NCBI RefSeq assembly: GCF_041821045.1
Contig: NZ_JBGUAW010000006.1
Location: 109,821 to 173,820 of the forward strand
DNA from: Thiohalorhabdus sp. Cl-TMA
Lineage (GTDB): Bacteria > Pseudomonadota > Gammaproteobacteria > Thiohalorhabdales > Thiohalorhabdaceae
Direction: 5' to 3'
DNA length: 64,000 nt
Shown: piece after piece, positions 17,190 to 25,081 of the stretch
How the letters are laid out: each line of letters starts with the position of its first letter
Position numbering within the stretch: the first letter of the stretch is position 1
The notes under the pieces: model-generated
Databases searched by the model: none
Told to the model about the DNA's origin: nothing
What the model saw: only the letters and a program-made list of their open reading frames with translations
Made by a program: the position numbers and the translations under genes

Positions 17190-17926
17190 TCGATTCGGAA
17201 CAGGAGCTTCAGGGCCACCGACGCCAGGATCAGCGACAGGAAGAAGCTGAATTCCCAGCCCCGTACCCAATGCGGTCCCGCCGGCAGGAATTCCTTGCGC
17301 GGAAGCTCCAGGGCAATGCGCTCCACCGCGGCCCCCGCGGGCAGATAACCAGCGGGATTGCCGATCAGCGCATTCCACCAGCGCCATTTGTGCAGCACGG
17401 GAACCGGTGCCTGAACCAGGACATCGGCCACCACCCGGCCGTCCGCGCCCGCCACCACTACTCTGGGACGGGCTTGCCCTCCCGTCCCCGAACCATCCGA
17501 CGCCTGCCATCGGGCCTCCATCCGGGGAGGCTCGGTCCGGATCACCGGCTCGGCCCCCGCGGGCGGGAAGGCGTACCCATATGCGGTGCTCATCCAGACC
17601 AGCAGACACAGAAGCGGCAGGGACGCCACGACCGCCGGCCAGCCGACCCGGCCCACCTGCCGGAAGGCCACCTTCAGCAGCCGCCCGATCAGCGGCCAAG
17701 CGCCGCGCAGATCACCGTCATACCCATCCAGATCCCGCTGAGCCTGGGCGAGCTCCAGCTTGCCCCGGGCGATGCGGCCCTGCGCGGAGAGCGCTCTATA
17801 CAGGCCCATGGATACCAGGGCACCGACGATGCCCCAGATCACCACCCGCCCCACCGGCGGGACCGCGGTCTCCATCTGCGCATCCAGCCACTGAAACAGG
17901 GGGGCGGGTATCTCCAGTGCTCCCAT
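17186..17926 (-). CDS. Unknown membrane protein, three predicted helices with coiled coil
   Basis: A 246-residue protein of unknown function. Predicted membrane helices are at about 27-45, 92-115 and 225-243. Between the first two lies a charged, probably coiled-coil stretch (AQGRIARGKLELAQAQRDLD) of about 45 residues; between the second and third is a roughly 100-residue extracytoplasmic domain containing ARPRVVVAGADGRVVADVLVQ, which looks like beta-sandwich sequence. The helix-coil-helix arrangement recalls DUF106/EMC3-like Oxa1-superfamily proteins, but the large outer domain does not, so I do not assign it. It is coupled by ATGA overlap to the sulfotransferase gene and follows the small GPGAG protein by 57 bases. 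Confidence 0.7.
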   Translation of the reverse strand: MGALEIPAPLFQWLDAQMETAVPPVGRVVIWGIVGALVSMGLYRALSAQGRIARGKLELAQAQRDLDGYDGDLRGAWPLIGRLLKVAFRQVGRVGWPAVVASLPLLCLLVWMSTAYGYAFPPAGAEPVIRTEPPRMEARWQASDGSGTGGQARPRVVVAGADGRVVADVLVQAPVPVLHKWRWWNALIGNPAGYLPAGAAVERIALELPRKEFLPAGPHWVRGWEFSFFLSLILASVALKLLFRIE

Positions 17927-17983
17927 TATTCCCGTCCTCGTGCCGCACCCCGGGACGGGCGGTCCCGGTTCGCGGCCCGGCGG

Positions 17984-18292
17984 CTATTTTCCCGGGGACT
18001 CCCAGCGGGCGGTCTCCCGATCGGCGGCATCCGTGTCGTTTCCGGATCCGGCCCCCCCGGAGTCTCCCGGATCGTTTCCCGAATAGGCCTGCGTCTGCTC
18101 CCGCTTGCGCTTGCGCATCCGCCGGATGGGCCACATGACGAGAAACAGCAGCGCGGCGCCGACGGCGATCAGGAGCCCCCAGAGGGCCCCAAGCAGGCTC
18201 AGCCCCGCCCCGGGCCCCACGTAGGCGAGCGCCGCCTCACTGAAGCTCACGGCGCCGACGATCAACAGCATATTGCGAAGGAGCTTTTTCAT
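17984..18292 (-). CDS. Small membrane protein with signal peptide and YVGPGAG motif
   Basis: A 102-residue protein: a signal peptide (LLRNMLLIVGAVSFSEAALA), the motif YVGPGAGLSLLGALWG, one membrane helix, a basic stop-transfer WPIRRMRKRKRE and a Ser/Gly/Asp-rich cytoplasmic tail. The motif and layout are those of a widespread but uncharacterised small family. It overlaps the stop of the upstream arylsulfotransferase-like gene as ATGA, implying coupled synthesis and possibly a complex with that membrane-anchored protein. Confidence 0.75.
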   Translation of the reverse strand: MKKLLRNMLLIVGAVSFSEAALAYVGPGAGLSLLGALWGLLIAVGAALLFLVMWPIRRMRKRKREQTQAYSGNDPGDSGGAGSGNDTDAADRETARWESPGK

Positions 18293-19653
18293 TCCTGGAC
18301 CTGTCCCTTGACTAGCCTTCGTTTCTGGAATTGCTTTCGGAACTCGGCGGTGAAGGCTTCGGGCGCGATCCGTTCACCCCAGCTCACCACCGGGGTGAAG
18401 CTCTTTTGGTCGAAGGCCCGAACCGGGATGATGTATTCCCAGACGAGGTCCCCTTCGGGCGTGACTTCGAGCAGCCGGCCGCCGTTGGATTCCGTGATCA
18501 GCGTGTTGCCGTTGGAGAGCCGTTGCTGGGCCCCGCGCAAACGGCTTTCCATGGGACGCTTCTCGCTTCCGGAATAGCTCCATACGATGCCGCCGGTGGA
18601 TGGGTCCACCTCCACCACCCGGGAGCGGTGACCGGTCCCGAAGTGGCCGCGGTTATCGAAGAGCAGGATGTTGCCGTTGGCGAGAATGTCGGGGTCGTGC
18701 TGGGAGAGCCACGCGCCCCGCAGCGCCCAGACGATCTTCTCCGTCTCCAAATCCAGAAGGGCGATTGCGCCGCCGGCCAGCTCCCGAAAGGACAGCAGCA
18801 CCTGCCCTTCCTCCACCTGTGGGATCTTCTTCGCCAACCGGCTCGCCGCCTCTCCGTCGATATACTCCACGCTATTGGTATGCAGCGGATCCTCCAGGCT
18901 GTAATAGGGGATCCGCCATAGCAGGCGGCGGAACTCGGAGTCGTTGATCGCCTCGGGCAGGGAGATCTTCTTGACCGTCTCGCCGTCCGGGCTGACCACC
19001 ACCAGGAAGTCTTCCAGGAAGGGCGGCTTCAGGTGCTCCACGTCCTCCAGACGCTTATTCCGGAACGAGTGGGTGAGACCGAAGATGCGCCCATCCCCGG
19101 CGACGACGAAATCGTGGTGGAACTGATCCAGGTTCTTCCACTCCACGCCGGAATCCTGGTCCAGCCGCACCATCCCGTAGCCCCAGGGCGTATCCCCCAC
19201 GCCGATATAGATCGCAAGCAGGTCGCCGTCGGGAAAGACATGGGCCTTGCGGAGATAAGTCTGGTCGTCCGGGACCGGATTCCGGACCGCCGCCGATTCG
19301 TCCCAGACGGTGCTGTACGGCCGGCTCCAGGAATGGGCCACCTGTCCGTCCATGGTCAGCAGATAGGCCTTGGGGCCCTGCCCGGATGTGAACAGTGTCA
19401 GTCCCTCGAGGGCGCGCTGCTCATCATGGACGGTCACGCCCTGCTCGGACGTCCGGGTCGGCGCCCAGAGATCGGACCAGTAGGGGTGGTCCTGGCTGGA
19501 GAGCTTGAGCATGAGCGCATTGGCGCCGCGATATGCATCCCGGATGTAGCTGGCGGGAAACACTTCACCCAGGGTGGCGATGGAACCGCCTACAAACGCT
19601 AGAAAGACCAAGGAAAATAGAAAAAGGCCGAAAAAGATCTTGTTTCCGTCCAA
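18289..19653 (-). CDS. Arylsulfotransferase (ASST) family protein, membrane-anchored
   Basis: A 454-residue protein with an N-terminal membrane helix (FFGLFLFSLVFLAFVGGSIATLG) and a beta-propeller-like outer domain of the arylsulfotransferase family. Supporting blocks are LTMDGQVAHSWSRP, HVFPDGDLLAIY, DQFHHDFVVAGDGRIFGLTH, WLSQHDPDILANGNILLFDN and RLSNGNTLITESNGGRLLEV, repeated blade motifs with the family's conserved His. Classical ASSTs move sulfate between phenolic sulfate esters in the periplasm without PAPS; whether this one is catalytic is not certain. The start is TTG 19653 behind AAGGAAGG. It is the first gene of the four-gene cassette and lies divergent from the PHP-domain gene. Confidence 0.82.
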   Translation of the reverse strand: MDGNKIFFGLFLFSLVFLAFVGGSIATLGEVFPASYIRDAYRGANALMLKLSSQDHPYWSDLWAPTRTSEQGVTVHDEQRALEGLTLFTSGQGPKAYLLTMDGQVAHSWSRPYSTVWDESAAVRNPVPDDQTYLRKAHVFPDGDLLAIYIGVGDTPWGYGMVRLDQDSGVEWKNLDQFHHDFVVAGDGRIFGLTHSFRNKRLEDVEHLKPPFLEDFLVVVSPDGETVKKISLPEAINDSEFRRLLWRIPYYSLEDPLHTNSVEYIDGEAASRLAKKIPQVEEGQVLLSFRELAGGAIALLDLETEKIVWALRGAWLSQHDPDILANGNILLFDNRGHFGTGHRSRVVEVDPSTGGIVWSYSGSEKRPMESRLRGAQQRLSNGNTLITESNGGRLLEVTPEGDLVWEYIIPVRAFDQKSFTPVVSWGERIAPEAFTAEFRKQFQKRRLVKGQVQE

Positions 19654-19863
19654 TATTCGCCGCCTTCCTTGCCACCCCGCCGGTTCTTAGTGCCACCTTT
19701 CACGTTGCTCCCTGCCTCCCGGGCCCACAATCAGGGTCATTACCAAGCGGTCCCCGGGCGGGTGTCAGCCGCATACCCGCGCGACGGGCGGGATGGCCCC
19801 ACTTATCCGGCGGTCCGGCACGGGCCAAGGTGGACGCAGGACAGGCACGGGGGGGCGGGGAAA

Positions 19864-21297
19864 TTGCGGCTGGCGCCTATTTGGGGACGAACGGAAGCGG
19901 TACTGCTCCTGATGGCCATGGCCATCACGCTTCTGGCCCTGCTGCCCTGGAGTCCGCAGGGTCCATTCGATGCGCGCACCTACGAGCCTCTGTCCGGGAC
20001 GACCCTAAGCTACCCCGGCCGGGGTGCGCTGGTGGAGCCCGCCGCATCGCTGGGACATGCACTGGCGGGGGCGCCCGATCCCAGAACCGCGGCGATCTCC
20101 ACCGCCCTGTGGGCGCTGCTTGGGGGTGCCATATGGGGCGCGCTGGAGGCACGGAAGCGCCGGCGCCGGGTGGTGCCCCCCGCCATGGCCCGGGGGCTGC
20201 TCGTGCTCCTGGCCTTCCTCGCCTACGCGGCGCTCTATCTCCTGGTCCCCTTTCCCGGTTGGCGGCTGGAGGCCGCCGAGCCGGATACCATCGTCACCGA
20301 CCTCCAGGTCCATACCCATCATTCCTACGACGGGCTTTACACGCCGCGTGCGGCCTTGGCGCTACTGCACGCCCGAGGGGTGGAGGTGGCGGGCATCACC
20401 GAGCATCGGAATCCCGCGGGCGCGCTGATGGTGCGGAAGGCGGGACGGGCGGACGACAAGCTTCCCGCCGTGCTGCCCGGCATGGAGCTCGGAGCCCCCG
20501 AGGGCCAGGTGCTCGGCCTGGGAATCCGGGGGCGCGATGACCTGCCGCGCCGCCTGCGCTCCTATCCGGAGGTGTCGCGGTTCGGCCGCGACCTGCACCG
20601 GAGGCACGGGGGCGTGGTTCTCGCCCTGGGATGGCTCCTGGACCCCGAGGACGTCCGCAGGCTGGCCGCCGCCGGCGTGGACGGGTTCGAGATCGCCAAT
20701 CTGGGTCATCCCGGCGTCCCTTCGGATACCCGCCGTGCCATACTGCGTGAAGCCCGACGGCGCGACCTGGCCCTGGTAGCAGACAGCGACTGGCACGGCT
20801 GGACGGGCGCCTGGCGGACCTGGACCCTGATCCGTCCGGAGTCTCCCGGTGCCCGGCCGCTTCGGGAGCAGGTGCTGCGCGCCTTGCGTGCACCGGAGCC
20901 AGACCGGGTTATTCCCGTCGTGGCGGGGTACCTGGGCCCGCCCTCATGGGCCCGGGCGGCGCTGGCCCCGGTGTGCGAGCTAACGCGCTACGCCGGAGCA
21001 CTTTCCCCGGAGCGTGTGCTGGGCTGGTGGCTGTGGATGCTGCTCGCGCTCCCGGCGGCCCGAGGCCTGCGGATCCTCGGCCACGCTCCGGGACCAGTGC
21101 TGACCGCCTCGGGGCTGGTGGCGGTGGGCCTCGCCCTGATCGGTGCCGCGGGACCCCTCGCCCTCTTCCCCGCACCGCAGGCGGTTAGCCCGGAATTCCA
21201 CCGCCGGGTGGGAGGCGCGGGGATCGGCCTGGGGGTCCTCGCCATCGTGGCCGGGGCGGCAGCGTTACGCCGCCTCCCCCGGCCAGCGACCCGGTGA
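19864..21297 (+). CDS. PHP-domain phosphoesterase embedded in a membrane protein
   Basis: About 477 residues from the proposed start TTG 19864; ATG 19912 is an alternative and the frame stays open upstream, so the start is uncertain. Hydrophobic segments lie near the N-terminus (two or three) and three more at the C-terminus. In between is a PHP domain: DLQVHTHHSYDG (metal-binding HxH), GITEHRN, GMELG and LVADSDWHG supply the metal ligands. PHP domains hydrolyse phosphoesters; which substrate is unknown. The membrane helices place the domain at or outside the membrane. A sulfotransferase/ASST cassette is divergent from it, but no shared function is shown. Confidence 0.78.
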   Translation: MRLAPIWGRTEAVLLLMAMAITLLALLPWSPQGPFDARTYEPLSGTTLSYPGRGALVEPAASLGHALAGAPDPRTAAISTALWALLGGAIWGALEARKRRRRVVPPAMARGLLVLLAFLAYAALYLLVPFPGWRLEAAEPDTIVTDLQVHTHHSYDGLYTPRAALALLHARGVEVAGITEHRNPAGALMVRKAGRADDKLPAVLPGMELGAPEGQVLGLGIRGRDDLPRRLRSYPEVSRFGRDLHRRHGGVVLALGWLLDPEDVRRLAAAGVDGFEIANLGHPGVPSDTRRAILREARRRDLALVADSDWHGWTGAWRTWTLIRPESPGARPLREQVLRALRAPEPDRVIPVVAGYLGPPSWARAALAPVCELTRYAGALSPERVLGWWLWMLLALPAARGLRILGHAPGPVLTASGLVAVGLALIGAAGPLALFPAPQAVSPEFHRRVGGAGIGLGVLAIVAGAAALRRLPRPATR

Positions 21298-21389
21298 TCC
21301 GAACCCTTCCGCAGCCCCGACGGGACACCCCCGCTCCAGTCCGCGAGCGCTTGACATCCCCGCAGATTTGGGCGAACTTCCTGCCACCC

Positions 21390-21405
21390 AACCGACCGGT
21401 CGGTT
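21390..21405. promoter_or_regulatory. Perfect 16-bp palindrome, TetR-type operator candidate
   Basis: AACCGACCGGTCGGTT is fully self-complementary. It shares the 11-base core GACCGGTCGGT with the palindrome in the tolC promoter at 28083-28098, where a TetR gene is adjacent. It lies about 310 bases upstream of the ArnT-like start codon. Confidence 0.5.
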
Positions 21406-21589
21406 AACCCGAATATCGCTCGTGGAAGAAGAATTTTCTCCTTAGAATCAAACCTTCCACGCCGGGACGTGGGCAGCTATTCTCCCGAGCGCGACGTTCG
21501 GACAGCCGATACGTCGCCCTCCTGCGGACAGCGCTGGGGGAGGGCCTGCAACGTGCAGAATTTCTTAAGCCATTCGACGAACGGCTAGC

Positions 21590-21696
21590 GTCTTGTCTCA
21601 AAAGCTCATCGCCATTTGGCGAGCCGGGAAGGCGGGCTTCCCGCCACCGTACCCGGCGGGAACGGACACGACGCGTAGGCCCCGTTCATTCAAGAC
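21590..21696 (+). ncRNA. Candidate structured 5' leader (multi-hairpin junction)
   Basis: Outer arms GTCTTG (21590-21595) and CAAGAC (21691-21696) enclose three local hairpins: GCTC..GCC-ATTT-GGC..GAGC (21604-21624), GGGAAG-gcggg-CTTCCC (21626-21642) and CCGT-a-CCC-ggc-GGG-a-ACGG (21647-21665). The element ends 15 bases before the ATG of the ArnT-like gene, so folding would affect translation. It matches no riboswitch I know; pairing is by eye only. Confidence 0.35.
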
Positions 21697-21711
21697 AAAG
21701 CGCGCACTACC

Positions 21712-23232
21712 ATGACCCGAGCCCATTGGTTCTGGGGGATCTTCGGCATCCTCATTTCCCTGTTCCTCAATCTGAGCACCATTCCCCTGTTCGACGTGGA
21801 CGAGGGGGCCTTCGCCGAAGCCACCCGGGAGATGCTGGCTCGGGGCGATTTCCTCACCACGTACCTCGACGGCGCGCTCCGCTTCGACAAACCGATCCTC
21901 ATCTACTGGCTGCAGGCGCTCTCCGTTAGCGTGCTGGGGCTGACCGAAGGCGCCGTGCGGCTGCCGTCCGTGCTCGCCAGCCTGGCCTGGGCGGGGCTCA
22001 CCTTTTTCTTCGGCCGCCGCTATTTCGGTACGGAAGCCGGTTTCTGGGCAGCCTTTTTCCTAGCCCTCGCCCTGCAGGTCAGCCTGATCGCCAAGGCGGC
22101 CATCGCCGACGCCCTGCTGAACCTCTGGGTCGCCACCGCCCTGTTCGCCATATTCCGCTACCACGCATCCGGACGGCGCCCCTACCTGCTTTCCGCCTAC
22201 GCGGCCATGGCGCTCGGCATGCTGACCAAGGGGCCGGTGGCGGTGCTGATCCCCTTCGCCACCACCTTCCTGTACTATCTGTCGCTGGGTCGCTGGCGGG
22301 ACTGGCTACGCGGGGTGACCGACGTCCCGGGACTGCTCCTGTTCCTCGTCATAGCCGGACCCTGGTTCGCCCTGGAATATGCCGCCCAGGGCCAGGCCTT
22401 CATCGACGGCTTCTTCCTGAAGCACAACGTCGACCGCTTTCAGGGGCCCATGGAGGGCCACACGGGCAGCCTGCTGTACTACGTGCCCGTGGTCCTGCTC
22501 GGAGTACTGCCCTTCACCGGTCTGATACTGCGCGGCCTCCGGCCGCTGCGGGCCCTCTGGGCGGATTCCCTGAGCCGTTTCCTGCTGCTGTGGTTCACCT
22601 TCGTCTTCGTCTTCTTCTCCATTTCGGGAACCAAGCTTCCGCACTACGTGATTTACGGCTATACGCCGCTGTTCCTGCTGGCCGGCCGCGCCGCCACCCG
22701 GGCCTGGAGCCCCTGGATGATCGGCCTGTGGCCGCTGGGCTTCCTGGGGGTTCTGGCGGCGCTTCCCCTGATCGCGGCCCACTTCGCGGACACCGTTTCC
22801 GCTCCCCTCGCCCTGGCGATGATCGAGGGACTCCAGGCGCGGCTCGGCTGGGCCTGGTCCTCGGCCATGCTGCTTCTGGGCGTAGCGCTGCTCGTCCTGC
22901 TTTACTGGGGGAGCCGCCGCGGGATCCTGCTGGGCATGGGCATCGGCATGGCCGTGGTCTTCCACGGTGCCCTCCTGCCCCAGGCGGCGGCGGTCAAGCA
23001 GGGGCCGATTCGGGAGGCCGGCGAGCTGGCACGCCGGATGGACGTTCCGATCCATCTGGAAATGCGCGCCCCCAGCTTTCTGTTCTACGCTCGGTCGACC
23101 TCCGTGGGTCGCCCAATGCGCCCCGGCGACTGGGTCCTGATCGAGGCACACCAAGCGCACGAGCTGCCTCCCCATCGCGTGGTCCGGAACCGTAACGGCA
23201 TCCTGCTCGCCGAAATTCGCGAGGAAGACTGA
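21712..23232 (+). CDS. ArnT-like glycosyltransferase, family 39/83
   Basis: A 506-residue integral membrane glycosyltransferase of the ArnT/PMT group with about 12 hydrophobic segments. The first outer loop has FDVDEGAFAEATREML, where the DE pair is the catalytic acid/metal site, and LRFDKPILIYWLQ, the conserved KPPL-like segment. Such enzymes move a sugar from a polyprenyl-phosphate carrier to an acceptor such as lipid A or protein on the periplasmic side. The next gene encodes a polyprenyl-phosphate sugar synthase type enzyme that could supply the donor. Its TGA stop shares one base with the next ATG. The sugar and acceptor are not known. Confidence 0.88.
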   Translation: MTRAHWFWGIFGILISLFLNLSTIPLFDVDEGAFAEATREMLARGDFLTTYLDGALRFDKPILIYWLQALSVSVLGLTEGAVRLPSVLASLAWAGLTFFFGRRYFGTEAGFWAAFFLALALQVSLIAKAAIADALLNLWVATALFAIFRYHASGRRPYLLSAYAAMALGMLTKGPVAVLIPFATTFLYYLSLGRWRDWLRGVTDVPGLLLFLVIAGPWFALEYAAQGQAFIDGFFLKHNVDRFQGPMEGHTGSLLYYVPVVLLGVLPFTGLILRGLRPLRALWADSLSRFLLLWFTFVFVFFSISGTKLPHYVIYGYTPLFLLAGRAATRAWSPWMIGLWPLGFLGVLAALPLIAAHFADTVSAPLALAMIEGLQARLGWAWSSAMLLLGVALLVLLYWGSRRGILLGMGIGMAVVFHGALLPQAAAVKQGPIREAGELARRMDVPIHLEMRAPSFLFYARSTSVGRPMRPGDWVLIEAHQAHELPPHRVVRNRNGILLAEIREED

Positions 23233-24167
23233 TGAAGTTATCCGTCGTTATTCCGGTCATGGACGAAGAGGGCAATATCCAGCCCATGATGGAAAGCCTG
23301 CGGGAAGCCCTGGCGGGGGTGGACCACGAAGTGATCTTCGTGGACGACGGCTCCCGGGACAATACGGTAGCGGCCCTCAAGGCCGAATCCTACAGGCATA
23401 CCCGGGTGCTAGTGCTCTCCCGCAACTACGGGCAGACCACTGCCATGGCCGCGGGTATCGACGCCGCCCGGGGCGACTACATCGCCACCCTGGACGGGGA
23501 CCTGCAGAACGATGCGGGCGACATCCTCAATATGGTGGAACGGATGGAGCGGGAAGGCTGGGACGTGGTGGCCGGCAACCGCAAGGGGCGCAAGGACGGC
23601 TGGCTGTTCCGCAAGCTGCCCAGCAAGGCGGCCAACCTGCTTATCGGCCGCCTGACGGGGGTCCAGCTATCGGATTACGGCTGCACGCTCAAGGTGTTCC
23701 GGGCGGAAACCGCCAAGAATCTCGGACTTTACGGCGAGCTACACCGCTTCATCCCGGTCCTGGCCACCCTGCAGGGGGCCCGGATAACGGAAATGGACGT
23801 GCAGCACCACCCGCGCGTCAGCGGACGCTCCAAATACGGCCTGGGCCGCACCATGCGAGTCCTCTCGGATCTCACCCTCATGGTGTTCCTGCAAAAATAC
23901 TCCTCACGGCCCATGCACCTGTTCGGAAGCTCGGGAATCCTGGTGCTCACCGCCGGTATGCTGGTGGACCTCTACATGGTCTACCTGAAGCTGCTGGGCC
24001 AGGACATCGGCACCCGGCCCCTGTTGTTCCTGGGGATTCTGCTGACCGTGGTGGGCTTCCAGCTGATCACCACCGGCTTCATCGCCGAGCTCATGATGCG
24101 GACCTATTATGAGTCCCAGAACAAGCGCCCCTACCGGATCAAGGAAGAGTATGTCGGCGGCGGCTAA
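23232..24167 (+). CDS. Polyprenyl-phosphate glycosyltransferase, GtrB/ArnC/DPM1 type
   Basis: A 311-residue family 2 glycosyltransferase. The GT-A domain has VVIPVMDEEGNI, EVIFVDDGSRDNT, DGDLQND (metal site) and SKYGLGRTMRVL at its end, followed by two membrane helices at about 230-290. This layout is that of enzymes transferring a sugar from a nucleotide donor to undecaprenyl phosphate on the cytoplasmic face. It probably makes the carrier sugar used by the ArnT-like enzyme encoded just before it (one-base overlap). The C-terminus overlaps the next gene by 17 bases. Confidence 0.9.
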   Translation: MKLSVVIPVMDEEGNIQPMMESLREALAGVDHEVIFVDDGSRDNTVAALKAESYRHTRVLVLSRNYGQTTAMAAGIDAARGDYIATLDGDLQNDAGDILNMVERMEREGWDVVAGNRKGRKDGWLFRKLPSKAANLLIGRLTGVQLSDYGCTLKVFRAETAKNLGLYGELHRFIPVLATLQGARITEMDVQHHPRVSGRSKYGLGRTMRVLSDLTLMVFLQKYSSRPMHLFGSSGILVLTAGMLVDLYMVYLKLLGQDIGTRPLLFLGILLTVVGFQLITTGFIAELMMRTYYESQNKRPYRIKEEYVGGG

Positions 24168-25020
24168 GCTGCTCGCCCGGCTCGCCTTCCTCGCCGGCGC
24201 CCTCTACCTGCTTCTGAACGCCGTCGACCTGCCCGCGCTGAAACAGGCCCTCTCGCGCGCCAGCCCGCTCTGGCTCGGGGTGGCCCTGATTCTGTTCAAT
24301 GCCTCCCAGGTCCTCAGTGCCGGCCGTCTGCAGGTCCTGCTACATCCGGTCGGGGCCGTTCCTCGGTATTTGGAGCAGCTGCGCCTCTACTACGCCGGGA
24401 TGTTCTGCAATCTGTACCTGCCCGGCGGGATCGGTGGTGACGGCCTCAAAGCATACTGGCTGAAGCGGCGGTTCGGCGTGGGCCTGGGGAGCCTGATTCG
24501 GGCCCTGCTCCTGGACCGGGCCTCGGGGCTGGCCGCGCTGCTGGCCCTGGCCTGCCTGCTCGGGACGGTATGGAGTGGAGCATGGTACTGGCTGCTCTTG
24601 GGCCTGGGGGGCTTGCTGGTCTACCCCGCCCTGGCCGACCGGCTGTTCCCGCGATTCCGGGGGACGGCCCCCCGGGCACTGGCCCTGTCGCTGGGCATTC
24701 AGGGGCTGCAGGGGGGGTCGGCGTGGGCACTCATGCAGGCCCTGGATCTGGATGGCGTCATCTACCTGCTTCTGTTCTTCCTGTCGGGTATTGCCGCCCT
24801 CGCTCCGGTCACCGTCGGGGGACTGGGCGCGCGGGAGCTGATCTACCTCTACGGCCTCTCCTGGACGGGCCACCCGCCCGGCGGCGGGATCGCCCTTGGC
24901 CTGTTCTTCTTCGCCATAACCGGACTCTCCTCCCTGGCCGGGTGGCCGCAAACCGGCAGGTTTCTGCGCACCCACAAGGCCGGGGAGAGCGATGCGGCGG
25001 CCCGCGGCGGCACGCCCTAG
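24151..25020 (+). CDS. YbhN/LPG synthase-like integral membrane protein (UPF0104)
   Basis: A 289-residue membrane protein with about eight hydrophobic segments, of the lysylphosphatidylglycerol-synthase transmembrane family. Family markers are FNASQVLSAGRLQ, FCNLYLPGGIGGDGLKAYWL and APVTVGGLGARELIYLYG. Related domains act as lipid flippases or in lipid transport; there is no aminoacyl-transferase domain here. The start ATG 24151 lies inside the end of the preceding glycosyltransferase gene behind AAGGAAGAG. In this operon it could flip the polyprenyl-linked sugar made by its neighbours to the periplasmic side, which is an inference. Confidence 0.85.
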   Translation: MSAAAKLLARLAFLAGALYLLLNAVDLPALKQALSRASPLWLGVALILFNASQVLSAGRLQVLLHPVGAVPRYLEQLRLYYAGMFCNLYLPGGIGGDGLKAYWLKRRFGVGLGSLIRALLLDRASGLAALLALACLLGTVWSGAWYWLLLGLGGLLVYPALADRLFPRFRGTAPRALALSLGIQGLQGGSAWALMQALDLDGVIYLLLFFLSGIAALAPVTVGGLGARELIYLYGLSWTGHPPGGGIALGLFFFAITGLSSLAGWPQTGRFLRTHKAGESDAAARGGTP

Positions 25021-25081
25021 GCCGGTTGATCCGACATGCCCCCGGACTCCCCCATGCAGGCACGGCCCGCGCGACGGGAGC

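Larger units (their letters stand above)
21298..21711. other. Long leader region of the glycolipid operon
   Basis: A 414-base region with no gene. It holds a 16-bp perfect palindrome (21390-21405), an 8-bp stem CGTGGAAG/CTTCCACG (21421-21428 with 21454-21461) and a multi-hairpin element just before the next start codon (21590-21696), the first and last annotated separately. The density of inverted repeats suggests a regulated leader. Confidence 0.55.
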
